Below, piece after piece: positions 43,103 through 52,945 of a stretch of DNA of 64,000 nucleotides (position 1 is its first letter; every line of letters starts with the position of its first letter). Under the pieces are notes generated by a model that was not told the origin of the DNA, did no database searches, and saw only the letters and a program-made list of their open reading frames with translations. The translations under genes and the position numbers were made by a program. The DNA is from CAWAWP01 sp963841205 (GTDB lineage Bacteria > Chloroflexota > Ktedonobacteria > Ktedonobacterales > JADMIN01). Location: the NCBI GenBank assembly GCA_963841205.1, contig CAWJCH010000012.1:313386-377385 (forward strand), given 5' to 3'.

Positions 43103-44014
43103 TCAGGACGGCGTCCTGGACGCTCTCGAGCCGTCTGAGGGCCGATTCCGCAGGTGCCGGCCGAGAAATGCGCGCGCGTATCGCGCAACTCGCGTTGGAG
43201 AGACCATCATCGCCTTGGCCGCGTACGACGCAGCACGCGCGTAGTCCTTTCGCCAAGCGGAGAGCGACGCCAGATAGAGCAACAGTCCTCCACGAAACTC
43301 GGCACTCGCCCCCCCGAAATCCGAGAGATGCTTGAGCAGGGCACGCTCCGCCGCGGCGAACGTGCTGCCTCGCTGCTCGTCGCTGAGCGACCGCGCGTGG
43401 ATCCGGTAGTCATAGAGGTTCTTGTGGAGCGGGTACATCACGCTGCCATCGGCGAGGACACGCAGGAAGAAGTCGTAGTCCTCGGCCAGGAAGAGGTCGT
43501 CTGCATAGGCGCCGACCCGTTCATACACCTGTCGCCGGTAGAGGAAACACGAGACGCCGTCGTAGAGCTGCGCGAGCTGCTGCGGTAGCGCGACGGCCAC
43601 CGTCCGTACCCGCTCGCCCTCACCGTCGATGATCGTATAGTCCGAGTAGACGTAGTCAACGTCTGGCCGCACCGCGAAGACGTTCACCATCTCGGCGAGC
43701 GCATCGCGATGATACCGGTTGTCGTCCGAGGTCCACGTCAGCAGCTGGCCTCGCGTGGCCGAGAACCCGGTGTTGAGCGCGCCGGGGAGGCGCCTGTTCT
43801 TCTCGTGCCGTAGCGGCCGGATACGCCCGTCCCGCGACGCGAACGTCGCCACGATCTGCGCCGTCCCATCGGTCGACGCATCGTCCACAACCACCAGCTC
43901 CCAACGAGGATAGGTCTGGTCGAGGCAACTTTGGATCGCCTCGGCGAGGTAGTGTTCGCCGTTATGCACCGGCAGGACGATGGACACGAGCGGCTGGGCC
44001 TCGAAAGTGCTCAC
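43103..44014 (-). CDS. Family 2 glycosyltransferase
   Basis: This 303-residue GT-A enzyme has VSIVLPVHNGEHYLAEAI, VVVDDASTDGT, the DXD-type WTSDDNRYH, and the base region LAEDYDFFLRVLADG. The C-terminus is a helical tail without membrane segments. The ATG overlaps the wecB stop (ATGA), so it is coupled to UDP-ManNAc production, which may indicate its donor; that is inference. Confidence 0.88.
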   Translation of the reverse strand: MSTFEAQPLVSIVLPVHNGEHYLAEAIQSCLDQTYPRWELVVVDDASTDGTAQIVATFASRDGRIRPLRHEKNRRLPGALNTGFSATRGQLLTWTSDDNRYHRDALAEMVNVFAVRPDVDYVYSDYTIIDGEGERVRTVAVALPQQLAQLYDGVSCFLYRRQVYERVGAYADDLFLAEDYDFFLRVLADGSVMYPLHKNLYDYRIHARSLSDEQRGSTFAAAERALLKHLSDFGGASAEFRGGLLLYLASLSAWRKDYARAASYAAKAMMVSPTRVARYARAFLGRHLRNRPSDGSRASRTPS

Positions 44015-45129
44015 GAGACCCGCTCCAGAAGCGCGGTAACGATGCGCTCCGCGGCCTTGCCGTCACCGTACGGATTCGCTCGAGCGGCCATCTTGACGCG
44101 CTCCGCCGGATCGGAGAGCAGGCGCGAGGCCTCCGTGACGATGCTGCCGTGCCCGGTGCCGACGAGCCTGGCGACGCCCGCCTCTACCCCCTCAGGCCGC
44201 TCGGTGGTGTCGCGGAGCACCAGCACGGGCACGCCGAACGTGGGCGCCTCCTCCTGGATGCCGCCGGAGTCCGTCAGGATGAGCGTCGAGCGCTTCATCA
44301 GCTGCACCAGCGACAGATAGTCCACGGGCTCGATGAGGCTGACGTTCGGGATATTCGCCAGGATCTCGCCCACCGGTGCGCGCACGTTAGGATTCAGGTG
44401 GACCGGATAGACGAAATGGACGCCGTCTCGCCCAAACGAGTACGCCAGATCGCGTATGGCCCGGCACAGCTCGCGGAACGGCTCGCCGAAGTTCTCGCGC
44501 CTGTGCGCCGTGATGAGCACCAGCTGTTTGTCACTCGGTACCCCCGCCAGCGGCCCTCCGGCCCAGTCGTAGTCCCGCCCTGCGATGTCGAGCAGCGCGT
44601 CGACGACGGTGTTGCCACTCACATAGATGTCGTGGTCGGACACGCCCTCGCGCAACAGCATCTGCCGCCCGCGCTCCGTCGGCGTAAAGAAGAGGTCGCC
44701 CACGGCGTCCGCCAGCCGCCGGTTGATCTCCTCAGGAAACGGACTGCGCTTATCCCCCGTGCGCAGCCCCGCCTCCACATGCCCAAAGGGGATGCCGCGA
44801 TAGAAGGCGGCGACCGCGGCGACGAAGACGGAGGTGGTATCGCCCTGCGCCAGCACGCAGCTTGGCCGCACGTCGACGAGGACTCCGTCGATGGCGCTGA
44901 AGAGGCGCGCCGTCAGCTCGGCGAGCCCCTGATTGTGGGTCATGAGGTGGAGGTCGCGGTCGGGCACAATCTGGAACATCCCCAGCGCCTGGTCGAGCAT
45001 CTCGCGGTGCTGACCTGTCGAACATACGACCGAGCGAATGCTCTCGGGATGCCGCTCCAATTCGCGGATCACCGGCGCCATCTTGATGGCCTCCGGCCGC
45101 GTGCCTACAATGCTCAGGACTGTGCGCAT
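44011..45129 (-). CDS. wecB: UDP-N-acetylglucosamine 2-epimerase (non-hydrolysing)
   Basis: WecB converts UDP-GlcNAc to UDP-ManNAc for surface polysaccharide. Diagnostic motifs are all present in 372 residues: IVGTRPEAIKMAPVI, STGQHREML, GDTTSVF, HVEAGLRTG, PFPEEINR, TAHRRENFG and LTDSGGIQEEAP. The start at 45129 follows GAGGG. No UDP-ManNAc dehydrogenase (wecC) is in the window. The next gene, a GT2, overlaps its stop. Confidence 0.95.
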   Translation of the reverse strand: MRTVLSIVGTRPEAIKMAPVIRELERHPESIRSVVCSTGQHREMLDQALGMFQIVPDRDLHLMTHNQGLAELTARLFSAIDGVLVDVRPSCVLAQGDTTSVFVAAVAAFYRGIPFGHVEAGLRTGDKRSPFPEEINRRLADAVGDLFFTPTERGRQMLLREGVSDHDIYVSGNTVVDALLDIAGRDYDWAGGPLAGVPSDKQLVLITAHRRENFGEPFRELCRAIRDLAYSFGRDGVHFVYPVHLNPNVRAPVGEILANIPNVSLIEPVDYLSLVQLMKRSTLILTDSGGIQEEAPTFGVPVLVLRDTTERPEGVEAGVARLVGTGHGSIVTEASRLLSDPAERVKMAARANPYGDGKAAERIVTALLERVS

Positions 45130-45243
45130 CTCACCCTCACACCGGAACATCACCGCGGAATCAATAGGGCTGCTGCCCTCATGCGCCGAGACGCCGCGCC
45201 CCAGCGGCATGCAGGCGAACGGCGAACATCCGCCCGCACGTAC

Positions 45244-46536
45244 TCAGTCGTTGCTGTTGACGCGCTGCACCTCCAGGGCTGCGACGATCTGCTCGGCTCG
45301 CGCCGTCCACGTGTTCTCCCGCGCGGTCCGCAGCAGCGCTGCCACGTGGTCAGGATCTGACCGCAAGCGCACCGCCTCTTGCAGTGTCTCCACCCACTCA
45401 TCGGGCGTCTTCGCCCTCCGTACCACCGGATATTTGCGGCACTCCGCAAGATCGGTCGTGACGATGGGTCGGCCGCCAGCCATATACTCGAAGAGCTTGA
45501 TGGGCGAGACCGCGTGCAAGGCCTCAGTGACTTTGAATGGGATCGTGGCCACATCGAAGCACGCAAGGTAGCGAGGCAGCTCGGCGTAGGCCTTCGGACC
45601 GATCCAGTGGATGTTGGCGAACGCTTGAATGCCGGAGTCGCGGAGTCCTTGGCCATCGTAGGCGGGACCGATCAGCACGAAGGTGTAGCTCGGCAACGCC
45701 CGCGCCGCGTATTTCAGCAGATCGAAGTCAAACCACTCCGCGAGCGCGCCAAAGTACCCCACAATTGGCGTCCCGGCCTGGACGAGCGGGCGCATGTCCT
45801 GAGGCACCGCACGTTCGTGTTCGAGCGCGCCCTCACCGCCCAGCGCGAAGTGGTCGAAGTCAACACCATTGGGGCAGAGGATGGCGTCCGGCCTGCGCCG
45901 CGCGAGCGTGTCATAGAGGTCAGACGCGCAGCCAACCGCCACTGCCGCCAGGCGCGTCAGTCGGGCATGATAGTACCCGAGCAGCGGCAGCGGATGGTCG
46001 GAAAAGATGACGAGATGGTCAATCAGCTCGTAGACCACCGTGGGCGCACGCAGCCGCTTGACCCAGGGATAGTTGTAGGTGTACGCGACCACCACCGGCT
46101 GGACGAGCCCGTCATAGGCCTCCGGCGGCACCCGGCAGACGTGGAGGCGCGTCGTCACGGTGTGAAAACGCGGCAGCGTGCTCGGCGAATCGGCGCGAAC
46201 CGAGTAGAGCACGAGGAATCCGAGCGCGGCGAACGCCAACGCCATCTGCTGCGGGCGTTGGAAGAGCGGCGTGTCCCAGTCTATGCTCGGCGGAAAGATC
46301 ACCACCCCCCTGGCCTCGGGGTAGAGCGCCACGATCCGTTGCAGCTCAGCGCGGCACGCGCGCATGAGCTCCGCGTCGCGGAGCGCCGCACGCTCGATGC
46401 GCGCGGCATTCCGCCTGCGTCGGTGCGCCCAGTACAGGACTCGGACGTTGTACGGCACCGCCGCCCGGTACACCACGCGGAGCGCCGCATCCGCACCGCG
46501 AACCGGGGCTCGCCATAGCGCTGAAACGTGTCTCAT
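45244..46536 (-). CDS. Family 4 glycosyltransferase
   Basis: The 430-residue protein has a GT-B layout. The N-terminal half contains IFPPSIDWDTPLFQRPQQMA, common in GT4 enzymes of this type. The C-terminal half has GYFGALAEWFDFDLLKYAA and FVLIGPAYDG, and the donor-binding loop PIKLFEYMAGGRPIV. It may be peripheral to the membrane through a basic N-terminus (HRRRRNAARIERAALR). The ATG overlaps the stop of the GH26-like gene (ATGA), so the hydrolase and this transferase are coupled. Confidence 0.88.
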   Translation of the reverse strand: MRHVSALWRAPVRGADAALRVVYRAAVPYNVRVLYWAHRRRRNAARIERAALRDAELMRACRAELQRIVALYPEARGVVIFPPSIDWDTPLFQRPQQMALAFAALGFLVLYSVRADSPSTLPRFHTVTTRLHVCRVPPEAYDGLVQPVVVAYTYNYPWVKRLRAPTVVYELIDHLVIFSDHPLPLLGYYHARLTRLAAVAVGCASDLYDTLARRRPDAILCPNGVDFDHFALGGEGALEHERAVPQDMRPLVQAGTPIVGYFGALAEWFDFDLLKYAARALPSYTFVLIGPAYDGQGLRDSGIQAFANIHWIGPKAYAELPRYLACFDVATIPFKVTEALHAVSPIKLFEYMAGGRPIVTTDLAECRKYPVVRRAKTPDEWVETLQEAVRLRSDPDHVAALLRTARENTWTARAEQIVAALEVQRVNSND

Positions 46537-47888
46537 CGGCCGTCTCGCCCCTCGGCGGTCACGCGTTGCCGCGCTGCCGCTTTCCGGCGACGTGGCCCGG
46601 CGCGCAGACGCAGGATGAGCCCCACGAACGCGCCGCAGACAAGTAGCCCCACCACCACCTCCACCGGGAGGGGGAGGCCCGAGAGACCCCCCGTCGACGG
46701 AAGGGCTCCCGCCGGCGTCGCTGTCGGCGCGCTGGTCACCGTCGGCGTGGGCGTCGGCTGGCGTACCTGCTCGGGCGCAGGAATCGGCGACTGGGACAGG
46801 CCGCTGTAGATGTTGGCCTGATACGCCGGCCCGGCAATACCCTCGCGGAAGGCGGCGAGCGAGGCCTGAGACGTCTCTAGGCGCAGGTCGATATCACCGT
46901 CCGGCACATCGAACCACACGAAGCCCTGTACCCGCTGGAAGTGCTGGGGCAGTTGTACCGTGAGCGCATCGGTAATCCACGCCGCCTTCGATCCACCCTG
47001 CTCGACCGATCCCGTCTCCCCGATCATGATGGGCATGGTGGGCGGGATGAGGGCCAGCAGGTGGTCGTAGGTCCCCTGGAACACGCGCGCGAACGACCAC
47101 CACGGCGTCCCTGGAATGCTCGAGGAGAAGTTGTACCCGTCCATCCCCGCCCAGTCCACATAGCTGCTGCCGGGCCAGAGCTCCGCCAGCGGAATCGTGG
47201 GGGCGTTCTCCACATTCGGCGCCCAGACCCACGTCGCGTTCGTTGCGCCGACCGCGGTGAAGATGTCATGCACGTGGCGCCACGCCTGCACAAACTGCCC
47301 GGCGGCGTTATCGTTGGTTGCTTCTGACCAGGGCGCCCAGTTCCCGTTCATCTCGGCGGCGAAGCGCATGAAGAACGGATGGCCCCAGGCTTTCGCCGCC
47401 CTCGCCCAGGCGTCGATGTAGCCATCCCACGTGCCGCCGGCGATCTTCGCCAGGGTGAAGTCCGGCTCACTTTCTACACCGGGGTAGCTCTCGGGCTGCC
47501 ACGCGATCACCGGTATCGCCCCCTGCTCGCGGACCGCCTCCAGCTGCGCCGTCGGGAAAGTCTGCTGCTGCCCGTCCTGCTCCCACGATTGATACCACAG
47601 CACCAGCGACATGCCCTTGCCGATCTCGGCATCATACTGCTGCAGGGTCGGCAGGTCTGGCGTCTGCGGGTAGATCAGCCCGAAGTACGCCTCCGGCGCC
47701 TGCGCGTCTCGCCCCGACCCATCTGCGGCGTACGCCGCCTGCAGCGTCAGCAGACCCGTGAGGAGCAGGCACGCGACCAAAGGCCAGATCGCCCTGCGCG
47801 GTTGCTGTCGGCGCGCGCGCGGGCACCGCGCCGAGACGTACCCCGACGCGCTGGACCTGGCCACCTGACCCACGGACTGCTTGCCCAT
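46533..47888 (-). CDS. GH26-like glycoside hydrolase with LPXTG-type C-terminus
   Basis: This exported protein (451 residues from the start at 47888, which follows GAGGGG) has a signal segment (about 33-55, WPLVACLLLTGLLTLQAAYA) and a TIM-barrel domain. Glu179 in RFAAEMNGNWAPW and Glu291 in MIGETGS fit the acid/base and nucleophile of GH26-type beta-mannanase or glucanase enzymes. A Pro/Thr linker leads to ALPSTGG (396-400), a hydrophobic helix, and a basic tail (RAGPRRRK), matching a sortase sorting signal apart from the long tail. Otherwise it is a membrane-anchored hydrolase. It sits within the polysaccharide locus, so trimming or remodelling of the product is likely. Confidence 0.82.
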   Translation of the reverse strand: MGKQSVGQVARSSASGYVSARCPRARRQQPRRAIWPLVACLLLTGLLTLQAAYAADGSGRDAQAPEAYFGLIYPQTPDLPTLQQYDAEIGKGMSLVLWYQSWEQDGQQQTFPTAQLEAVREQGAIPVIAWQPESYPGVESEPDFTLAKIAGGTWDGYIDAWARAAKAWGHPFFMRFAAEMNGNWAPWSEATNDNAAGQFVQAWRHVHDIFTAVGATNATWVWAPNVENAPTIPLAELWPGSSYVDWAGMDGYNFSSSIPGTPWWSFARVFQGTYDHLLALIPPTMPIMIGETGSVEQGGSKAAWITDALTVQLPQHFQRVQGFVWFDVPDGDIDLRLETSQASLAAFREGIAGPAYQANIYSGLSQSPIPAPEQVRQPTPTPTVTSAPTATPAGALPSTGGLSGLPLPVEVVVGLLVCGAFVGLILRLRAGPRRRKAAARQRVTAEGRDGR

Positions 47889-47968
47889 AAAACCCCTCGA
47901 CCCCTCGCGTACCCTGCTCATCCGTACTCGTCTGCGCCGGCGTCCGCCGGCACGCTAGCCGCACCAGG

Positions 47969-50123
47969 TCACCCGGCGCCGACGCGCTCCACCAACGTCT
48001 TCGGTTTCCAGCCCGGCGGCTGGTTCGCGATTAATGCGGGATTGCGCGCACGCCACTTCTGCACGAAGTAGGCGCCGTTCCGCTGCATCAGCCGCGTGTG
48101 CGCCTCGGAGCCCGATCGCGTCGTCTGATGCGGCAGGTGGTAGAGGTTCATGTAAGGGCAGTAGGCCAGCGCGAAGCCACGGTCGCGGATCTGCAGCGAC
48201 AGGTCCGTGTCTTCGAAGCAGGTGGGGTCATAGGCTTCATCAAAGCTGGACGGGCCCGCGAGCGCCTCACGCCGCACGAGCAGCCCACCACTCCCGAGGT
48301 AGCCAAGATCCGTGCGGAACATGACGCCCGGGGTGATGCCTCCGTGCGGCAGCGCCGCCGTCGTCGGCCCTTCGAGCGTCTTCGGATCGAACCAGCCCCC
48401 ATTCCATCCGACCGCCCCGACCCCGGGATGCTGCCGCAAGACCGAGAGCGGCGCGTCCAGCCAGCGCGCGCTCACCGGCCACTGATCGCTGTCGAGAAAG
48501 AGCAGCAGCTCGCCCCGCGCGTGGGCAATGCCCAGGTTGCGCCCCGACGCGCACCCGTTGCGCTCGTTGCGGATCAGTGCGACACGCCCACCGTACCGTT
48601 CGCGGAGCCACTCACACGAGCCGTCGGTGCTGTCATTGTCCACCACGAGGATCTCATACTCGTAGCGCCCCTGGTACGCCAGCAGCCCGTCCACCGACCG
48701 CCCGATGATACTCCGGTTGTTGTGGTTCAAGACGATGACGGAGATGGTCGGCCGCGGGCCCGGCCGTGAGGTCGCGCCGGTCGGCTCATCCCCGGCGAGA
48801 TCCAGCAGCGCGTTGCAGCGCGCGTACCAGTTGTTTGCTGCCGCGAACGCTCGCGCCGCCTCGGGCTCCGCGACAAGCGGCCCGTGGCCGCCGGCGTGCC
48901 CCCGGACGGTCTCGATCCAGGCCTCGGCGGAGTCCGATGCGTACAGGTTCGGATAGCCGACAATGTCGGGCAAGGCCGTCGCCAGCACGGGCCGATTCAT
49001 CGCCAGGTACTCGAAGACCTTCAGCGGCGAGACATATTTCCCGATCTCGTCGTTCTTGAACGGCAGCAGCGCCAGGTCGCACCGGCACAGATAAGCAGGC
49101 AGCTCGCTCTGCTGCTTGGGGCCGAGGAAGTGCACGTTGGCCGGCATCGCGCGGGTCTTCGTGGCGACGGGCGTGTGGTCCCCGATGAGGTTGATCGCGC
49201 TGGCAGGGCAGGCCTCGGCCACACGACGCAGCAGTTCCCAATCAAACCACTCACCCCAGAGCGAGCCGTAGTAGAGCAAGGTCGGCGCACCCGCGACTAG
49301 GTCCTCCGGCTCGGCGTTCGACAAGGCGGGGAGGCTCGGATCGAAGAGGTCGGTGTCCACCGCGTTCGGGACGTACGCGACGCGCGACGCCCGCCCGGCC
49401 AACGCCGGATCGGCCGCCATAAACCGCACGACGTGCTCCCGCAAGAGCGCGGTCGTCGCGGCGATCACGTCAGCCTCGAGCAGGTACCGCCGAAACACCG
49501 CACCGTCGAAGAACTGACTGCCGAGCGAGGTCTCCCAGTTATCGATGTGCTCGTAGATGACCCGCGCGTGCGTCGTCCGGGCCAGCTCAAGGTAGGGCAG
49601 ATAGCCCGCGTACGGGGCCTCAAAGATAAAGGTCGGCGTCGGCGCGCCACGCACGCTCGTCGCGACCTCCCGCGGCGTCAGCTTCCTTCGCGGGGAGGTG
49701 CCGCACGGTGGGGAGATGGGGGTCGCGCGCGCCGGAGTCGCTGGACTCGTAGGCGTAGACGTAGTGGACGCTGTAGCCCATCTTGTTGAGCGTCTTGGCG
49801 AGCTGCGCGCTCCGCTGCCCTCCGCCGATGTCATAGTAGGGCACCATGGCGAAGAGGTAGACGTCCCCGAGCGTCTTCCGAAAGCCATGGTTCTTGGGCG
49901 CGTGGACGCGTCGGGTGATGTTACGCCGCCGCCAGCGGTCGTCCCACAGCTTCAGGCGCAGGCCTTCTGGCACCATGAGGTGATACAGCCGGTGGGCAAC
50001 GGCAAACAGGGGGCCCCTCGACGAACGAGTCGCACCTGCAGCGCCCGGTATGCCCCGCACCCCACGCCCACCTCGCCGCGTCCCTCTGCCAACCGGCCGG
50101 TTATCTTGACCGCTATTCGTCAC
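47969..50123 (-). pseudogene. GT4-GT2 fusion glycosyltransferase, interrupted by one frameshift
   Basis: The N-terminal frame (50123 to about 49690) starts MTNSGQDNRPVGRGTRRG and includes VYLFAMVPYYDIGGGQRSAQ. The main frame (about 49690-47969) continues with REVATSVRGAPTPTFIFEAP. One extra A (a T on the plus strand near 49683) would explain the break. The rest encodes a GT4 domain (YVPNAVDTDLFDPSLP, FKNDEIGKYVSPLKVFEYLA) and then a GT2 domain (ISVIVLNHNNRSIIGRSVDG, VVDNDSTDGS, LDSDQWPVSARW, FEDTDLSL). So one polypeptide would carry two glycosyltransferase activities. As read, only the downstream part has a long frame. A sequencing error is possible. Confidence 0.8.
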
Positions 50124-50222
50124 CGCACAGGCTCCTATGCAAACGCCTTCCTCCCGGCATGGTAATCTGGGCGTGCTGCCGCGAACAACAGGTGCAGTAC
50201 TTCTGACCGCCCCGTGAGGCCG

Positions 50223-51182
50223 TCACAGACCCCGTCGCGCGTTCCACCAGCGGAGGCGCATCCGATGCGGCACGACCGCGTGGTAGAACGCGCGCGCCGC
50301 TCGGGTAAGTCCCACTTTGACCGGCGTTGCAACGAACACGACCGCACGCTCCGGCTGGCGCATCGCCCGCCAGTGAATGCGGCTCGCATGACAGCGCCCC
50401 CACAGCACGTCATACGTTCGGCCAACGGGGGCACTCCAGGTCGTGTGCCATTTCTCCTCGAACAGCCCGCGATTGAAGGCGAAGAGGCGCGTATACTCGG
50501 CTTCCGCCAACTTCGAGAACGACGCGCTGCCCACGTGATGGACGAACACGTCCTCGGCGCACAGGATGCGATAGCCCGCGGCACGCACGCGCAGCGCATA
50601 GTCGTCGTCCTCGAAGGTACCGAGGCCGAACCGCTCGTCAAGCAGCCCGATCTCGTCCACCACCGCGCGTCGCATCGCCACGCAAAACATCGCCAGCATC
50701 GGGATCTCGAAGGCGTAGCGGCGATGCGCCGCAGCGCGCCGTGCCGCAAACGACTCGACCTCGCCCTCGGTCCGGTACGGCACGGCGATGCGCGCTCCGT
50801 TCGCCGCCGAGTTGGTGACCGGCCCCACCATGCCGACGCCGGGATCACGCAGGTGCCACAACAGCCCATCTAACCACCGTGACGAGACAATGACGTCATT
50901 GTTCAGCAGGATGACGTACGCACTGTCGCCCGTGGCACGCAGTCCGACGTTATTGGCCGCGGCGAATCCCACGTTACGCTCGTTGAGGATGAGCCGTACG
51001 CGGTCAGCGTGCTCGCGCGCGAACGCCTTGAGCCAGTCACGCGTCTCGCTCCCGGATCCATTGTCCACCACGACCACGTCGTAGTTCGGGTACGCGGTCG
51101 TGCTCAACACGCTGTGGAGCGTGCTGCGGGTGAGCGCCAGGTTGTTGTAGGACACGAGAATGATCGAGGCTTTGCCGAGCAT
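50223..51182 (-). CDS. Family 2 glycosyltransferase (rhamnosyltransferase-like)
   Basis: The 319-residue protein has IILVSYNNLALTRSTLHS, VVVDNGSGSET, ERNVGFAAANNVGLRAT, LLNNDVIVSSRW and GTFEDDDYALRVRAAG, features of the WbbL-like GT2 group that often uses dTDP-rhamnose. The start at 51182 follows GGAGAT. It lies next to rfbD and rfbC, so rhamnose is the likely donor; this is inference. A degraded relative of its N-terminus is found at 53683-53900. Confidence 0.88.
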   Translation of the reverse strand: MLGKASIILVSYNNLALTRSTLHSVLSTTAYPNYDVVVVDNGSGSETRDWLKAFAREHADRVRLILNERNVGFAAANNVGLRATGDSAYVILLNNDVIVSSRWLDGLLWHLRDPGVGMVGPVTNSAANGARIAVPYRTEGEVESFAARRAAAHRRYAFEIPMLAMFCVAMRRAVVDEIGLLDERFGLGTFEDDDYALRVRAAGYRILCAEDVFVHHVGSASFSKLAEAEYTRLFAFNRGLFEEKWHTTWSAPVGRTYDVLWGRCHASRIHWRAMRQPERAVVFVATPVKVGLTRAARAFYHAVVPHRMRLRWWNARRGL

Positions 51183-51383
51183 GTCTGATCTCCACCAGTG
51201 GCCCATCAGTGGCCCTTCGGCATCCCCAGGCGAGAAGCGTCCGGGCGCACACTGCCTCTTCGTGGGTGCCGGGTGGCCACGACGGCGCAGCTCCTACACC
51301 AGACGATCAGTGCCGCACTCCAGACGCTGGTCGCCTAGTAAAGGCGCGTACGCATGGACGCGAGCGCTTCGCCTCTCGGCGAG

Positions 51384-52289
51384 CTAGCGTGCCTTCGCCC
51401 TCCGCGCAAGCAAGTAGTCGGCCAGTGCTTCGCGCCAGGGGCGCGGACTGACGAGGCCGTTCGCTTGCAGCGCGCGACACGCCAGCACAGAATACGACGG
51501 GCGGACGGCTTTCGTCGGGAAAGCCGCACTGGTCGTCGGGGACAGATCTGGTGTGAGTCCTTCGAGCGCAAAGATCGCGGACGCGAACTCAAACCAGCTG
51601 CACCCCCCCGCGTTGACGACATGGAACAGGCCGTGGTGTCCACCCTCGACCAGATCCAGGATGGAACTGGCCAGGTCAGGCGTGTAGGTCGGCGCCAGGC
51701 GCTGGTCGTCGACCACCCGTATCGGTTTGCCTTCGCCGGCCAGCCGCAACATCGTCTCGACGAAGTTGCCGCCCTTGCCGCTGCTCCCCGCCACACCATA
51801 CAGACCGGTGGTGCGCACGACCAGAGAGCGGTCGCAGCCCTGACGGACGAGGTATTCGCCGGCGAGCTTGGAGGTCCCGTAGACGTTGACCGGACCGGGC
51901 AGGTCCGTCTCCCCATAGGGCGTGGCGTGGGCATGGTCGGCACCGAAGACGTAGTCGGTACTGATGTGGACGAGCAGCGCGTTCAGGTCACGGCAGATCC
52001 GCGCCAGGTTGCCTGGCGCCACCGCATTGACCTGAAACGCCCGATCTGCAGCATCCTCGCAGTCATCCACGCGAAGAAACGCCGAGAGATTAAACACCAC
52101 GTCCGGCTTGAGCGCCGCCAGCGCCTGGCGAGACGCTGCGGCATCACAGACCTCAAGGTCCGCATGCCGCAGCTCGACGACTTCATACGCGGCCCCCGCG
52201 GCGCCAGCCGGCGCGAAGCGAGCGCGCAAGGCCTTGACCAGATCGGAGCCCAACTGCCCGTTTGCTCCAATGACAACTGCTCTGCGCAT
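51384..52289 (-). CDS. rfbD: dTDP-4-dehydrorhamnose reductase
   Basis: RfbD carries out the last step of dTDP-L-rhamnose synthesis. In 301 residues it shows GANGQLGSDLVKAL, the HISTDYVFGA motif, and YGTSKLAGE with the Tyr-x3-Lys pair, typical of the family. It lies on the same strand as rfbC but 656 bases away. The usual partners rfbA and rfbB are not in this window, so dTDP-4-keto-6-deoxyglucose must come from elsewhere. Confidence 0.94.
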   Translation of the reverse strand: MRRAVVIGANGQLGSDLVKALRARFAPAGAAGAAYEVVELRHADLEVCDAAASRQALAALKPDVVFNLSAFLRVDDCEDAADRAFQVNAVAPGNLARICRDLNALLVHISTDYVFGADHAHATPYGETDLPGPVNVYGTSKLAGEYLVRQGCDRSLVVRTTGLYGVAGSSGKGGNFVETMLRLAGEGKPIRVVDDQRLAPTYTPDLASSILDLVEGGHHGLFHVVNAGGCSWFEFASAIFALEGLTPDLSPTTSAAFPTKAVRPSYSVLACRALQANGLVSPRPWREALADYLLARRAKAR

Positions 52290-52945
52290 GATAGGAATGG
52301 TCTGCTCCTACTAGACGGGTCGTTGGGGTGCAGCAACGGCGCGCGAGCTCATCGCCGCGACCGGTTCGTCGCCGGCCAGTTCCGCGAGGGTCTCGGCTTC
52401 CTGCTGCTCCATCCAACGGATGGTGTAGGAGCGCGCATGGTTGCAGTCGGTATCTCCACCCTGGCGACCCCCTCAACCAATTGCATGACGCGTGCCTCGA
52501 TAGCCGTCGTTTCCGCCTGGAAGCCGACGGGCGACCCGCTCGATCGTATCCGTGGCGACGCGGTGGCGGCGTCGCAGTAACGCCTACGAGCAATGCGTTG
52601 GTCGTGCTACGGGTGGAGTGGATCCTGGCATGTCGGCAGCCTGCTCCACGGTCTCCTCGGCGCACCACGTCAGCGTACCAGAGGCGTCGAGGAGCGGTGA
52701 CATCTGCGGATGCCCGCTCTACAACCAGTTCGCATCCGCAGCACACAGGAGCTCATCTTGAGGCCGTGAGACGGGCCCGTCAAGATGCATGGGACTCACG
52801 TGGCCAGGTCACCAACCTGCTCTCCAACAACCCGAGCAAACGCACGCGACGATGCGGGCAACGAGAGCAGGACCATCCGTTGCCCGCATCCAACCGGCAC
52901 CGGCCGGATGCCGGTGAGGAGTGCCAGCGCAGAACCGTGTCCTGT
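52290..52945. other. Gap between rfbC and rfbD
   Basis: Two hairpins (52851-52890 and 52892-52916) lie just after the rfbC stop on the minus strand, probably its terminator. Closer to rfbD, a minus-strand open stretch ending at about 52318 (RSYTIRWMEQQEAETLAEL) looks coding but is short and broken upstream; it may be debris of a lost gene. I see no intact gene here. Confidence 0.45.
52851..52890. terminator. Hairpin after rfbC
   Basis: A perfect 13-bp inverted repeat GATGCGGGCAACG/CGTTGCCCGCATC with a 14-base loop lies about 55 bases beyond the rfbC stop. There is no T run, so factor-independent termination is uncertain. Confidence 0.45.
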
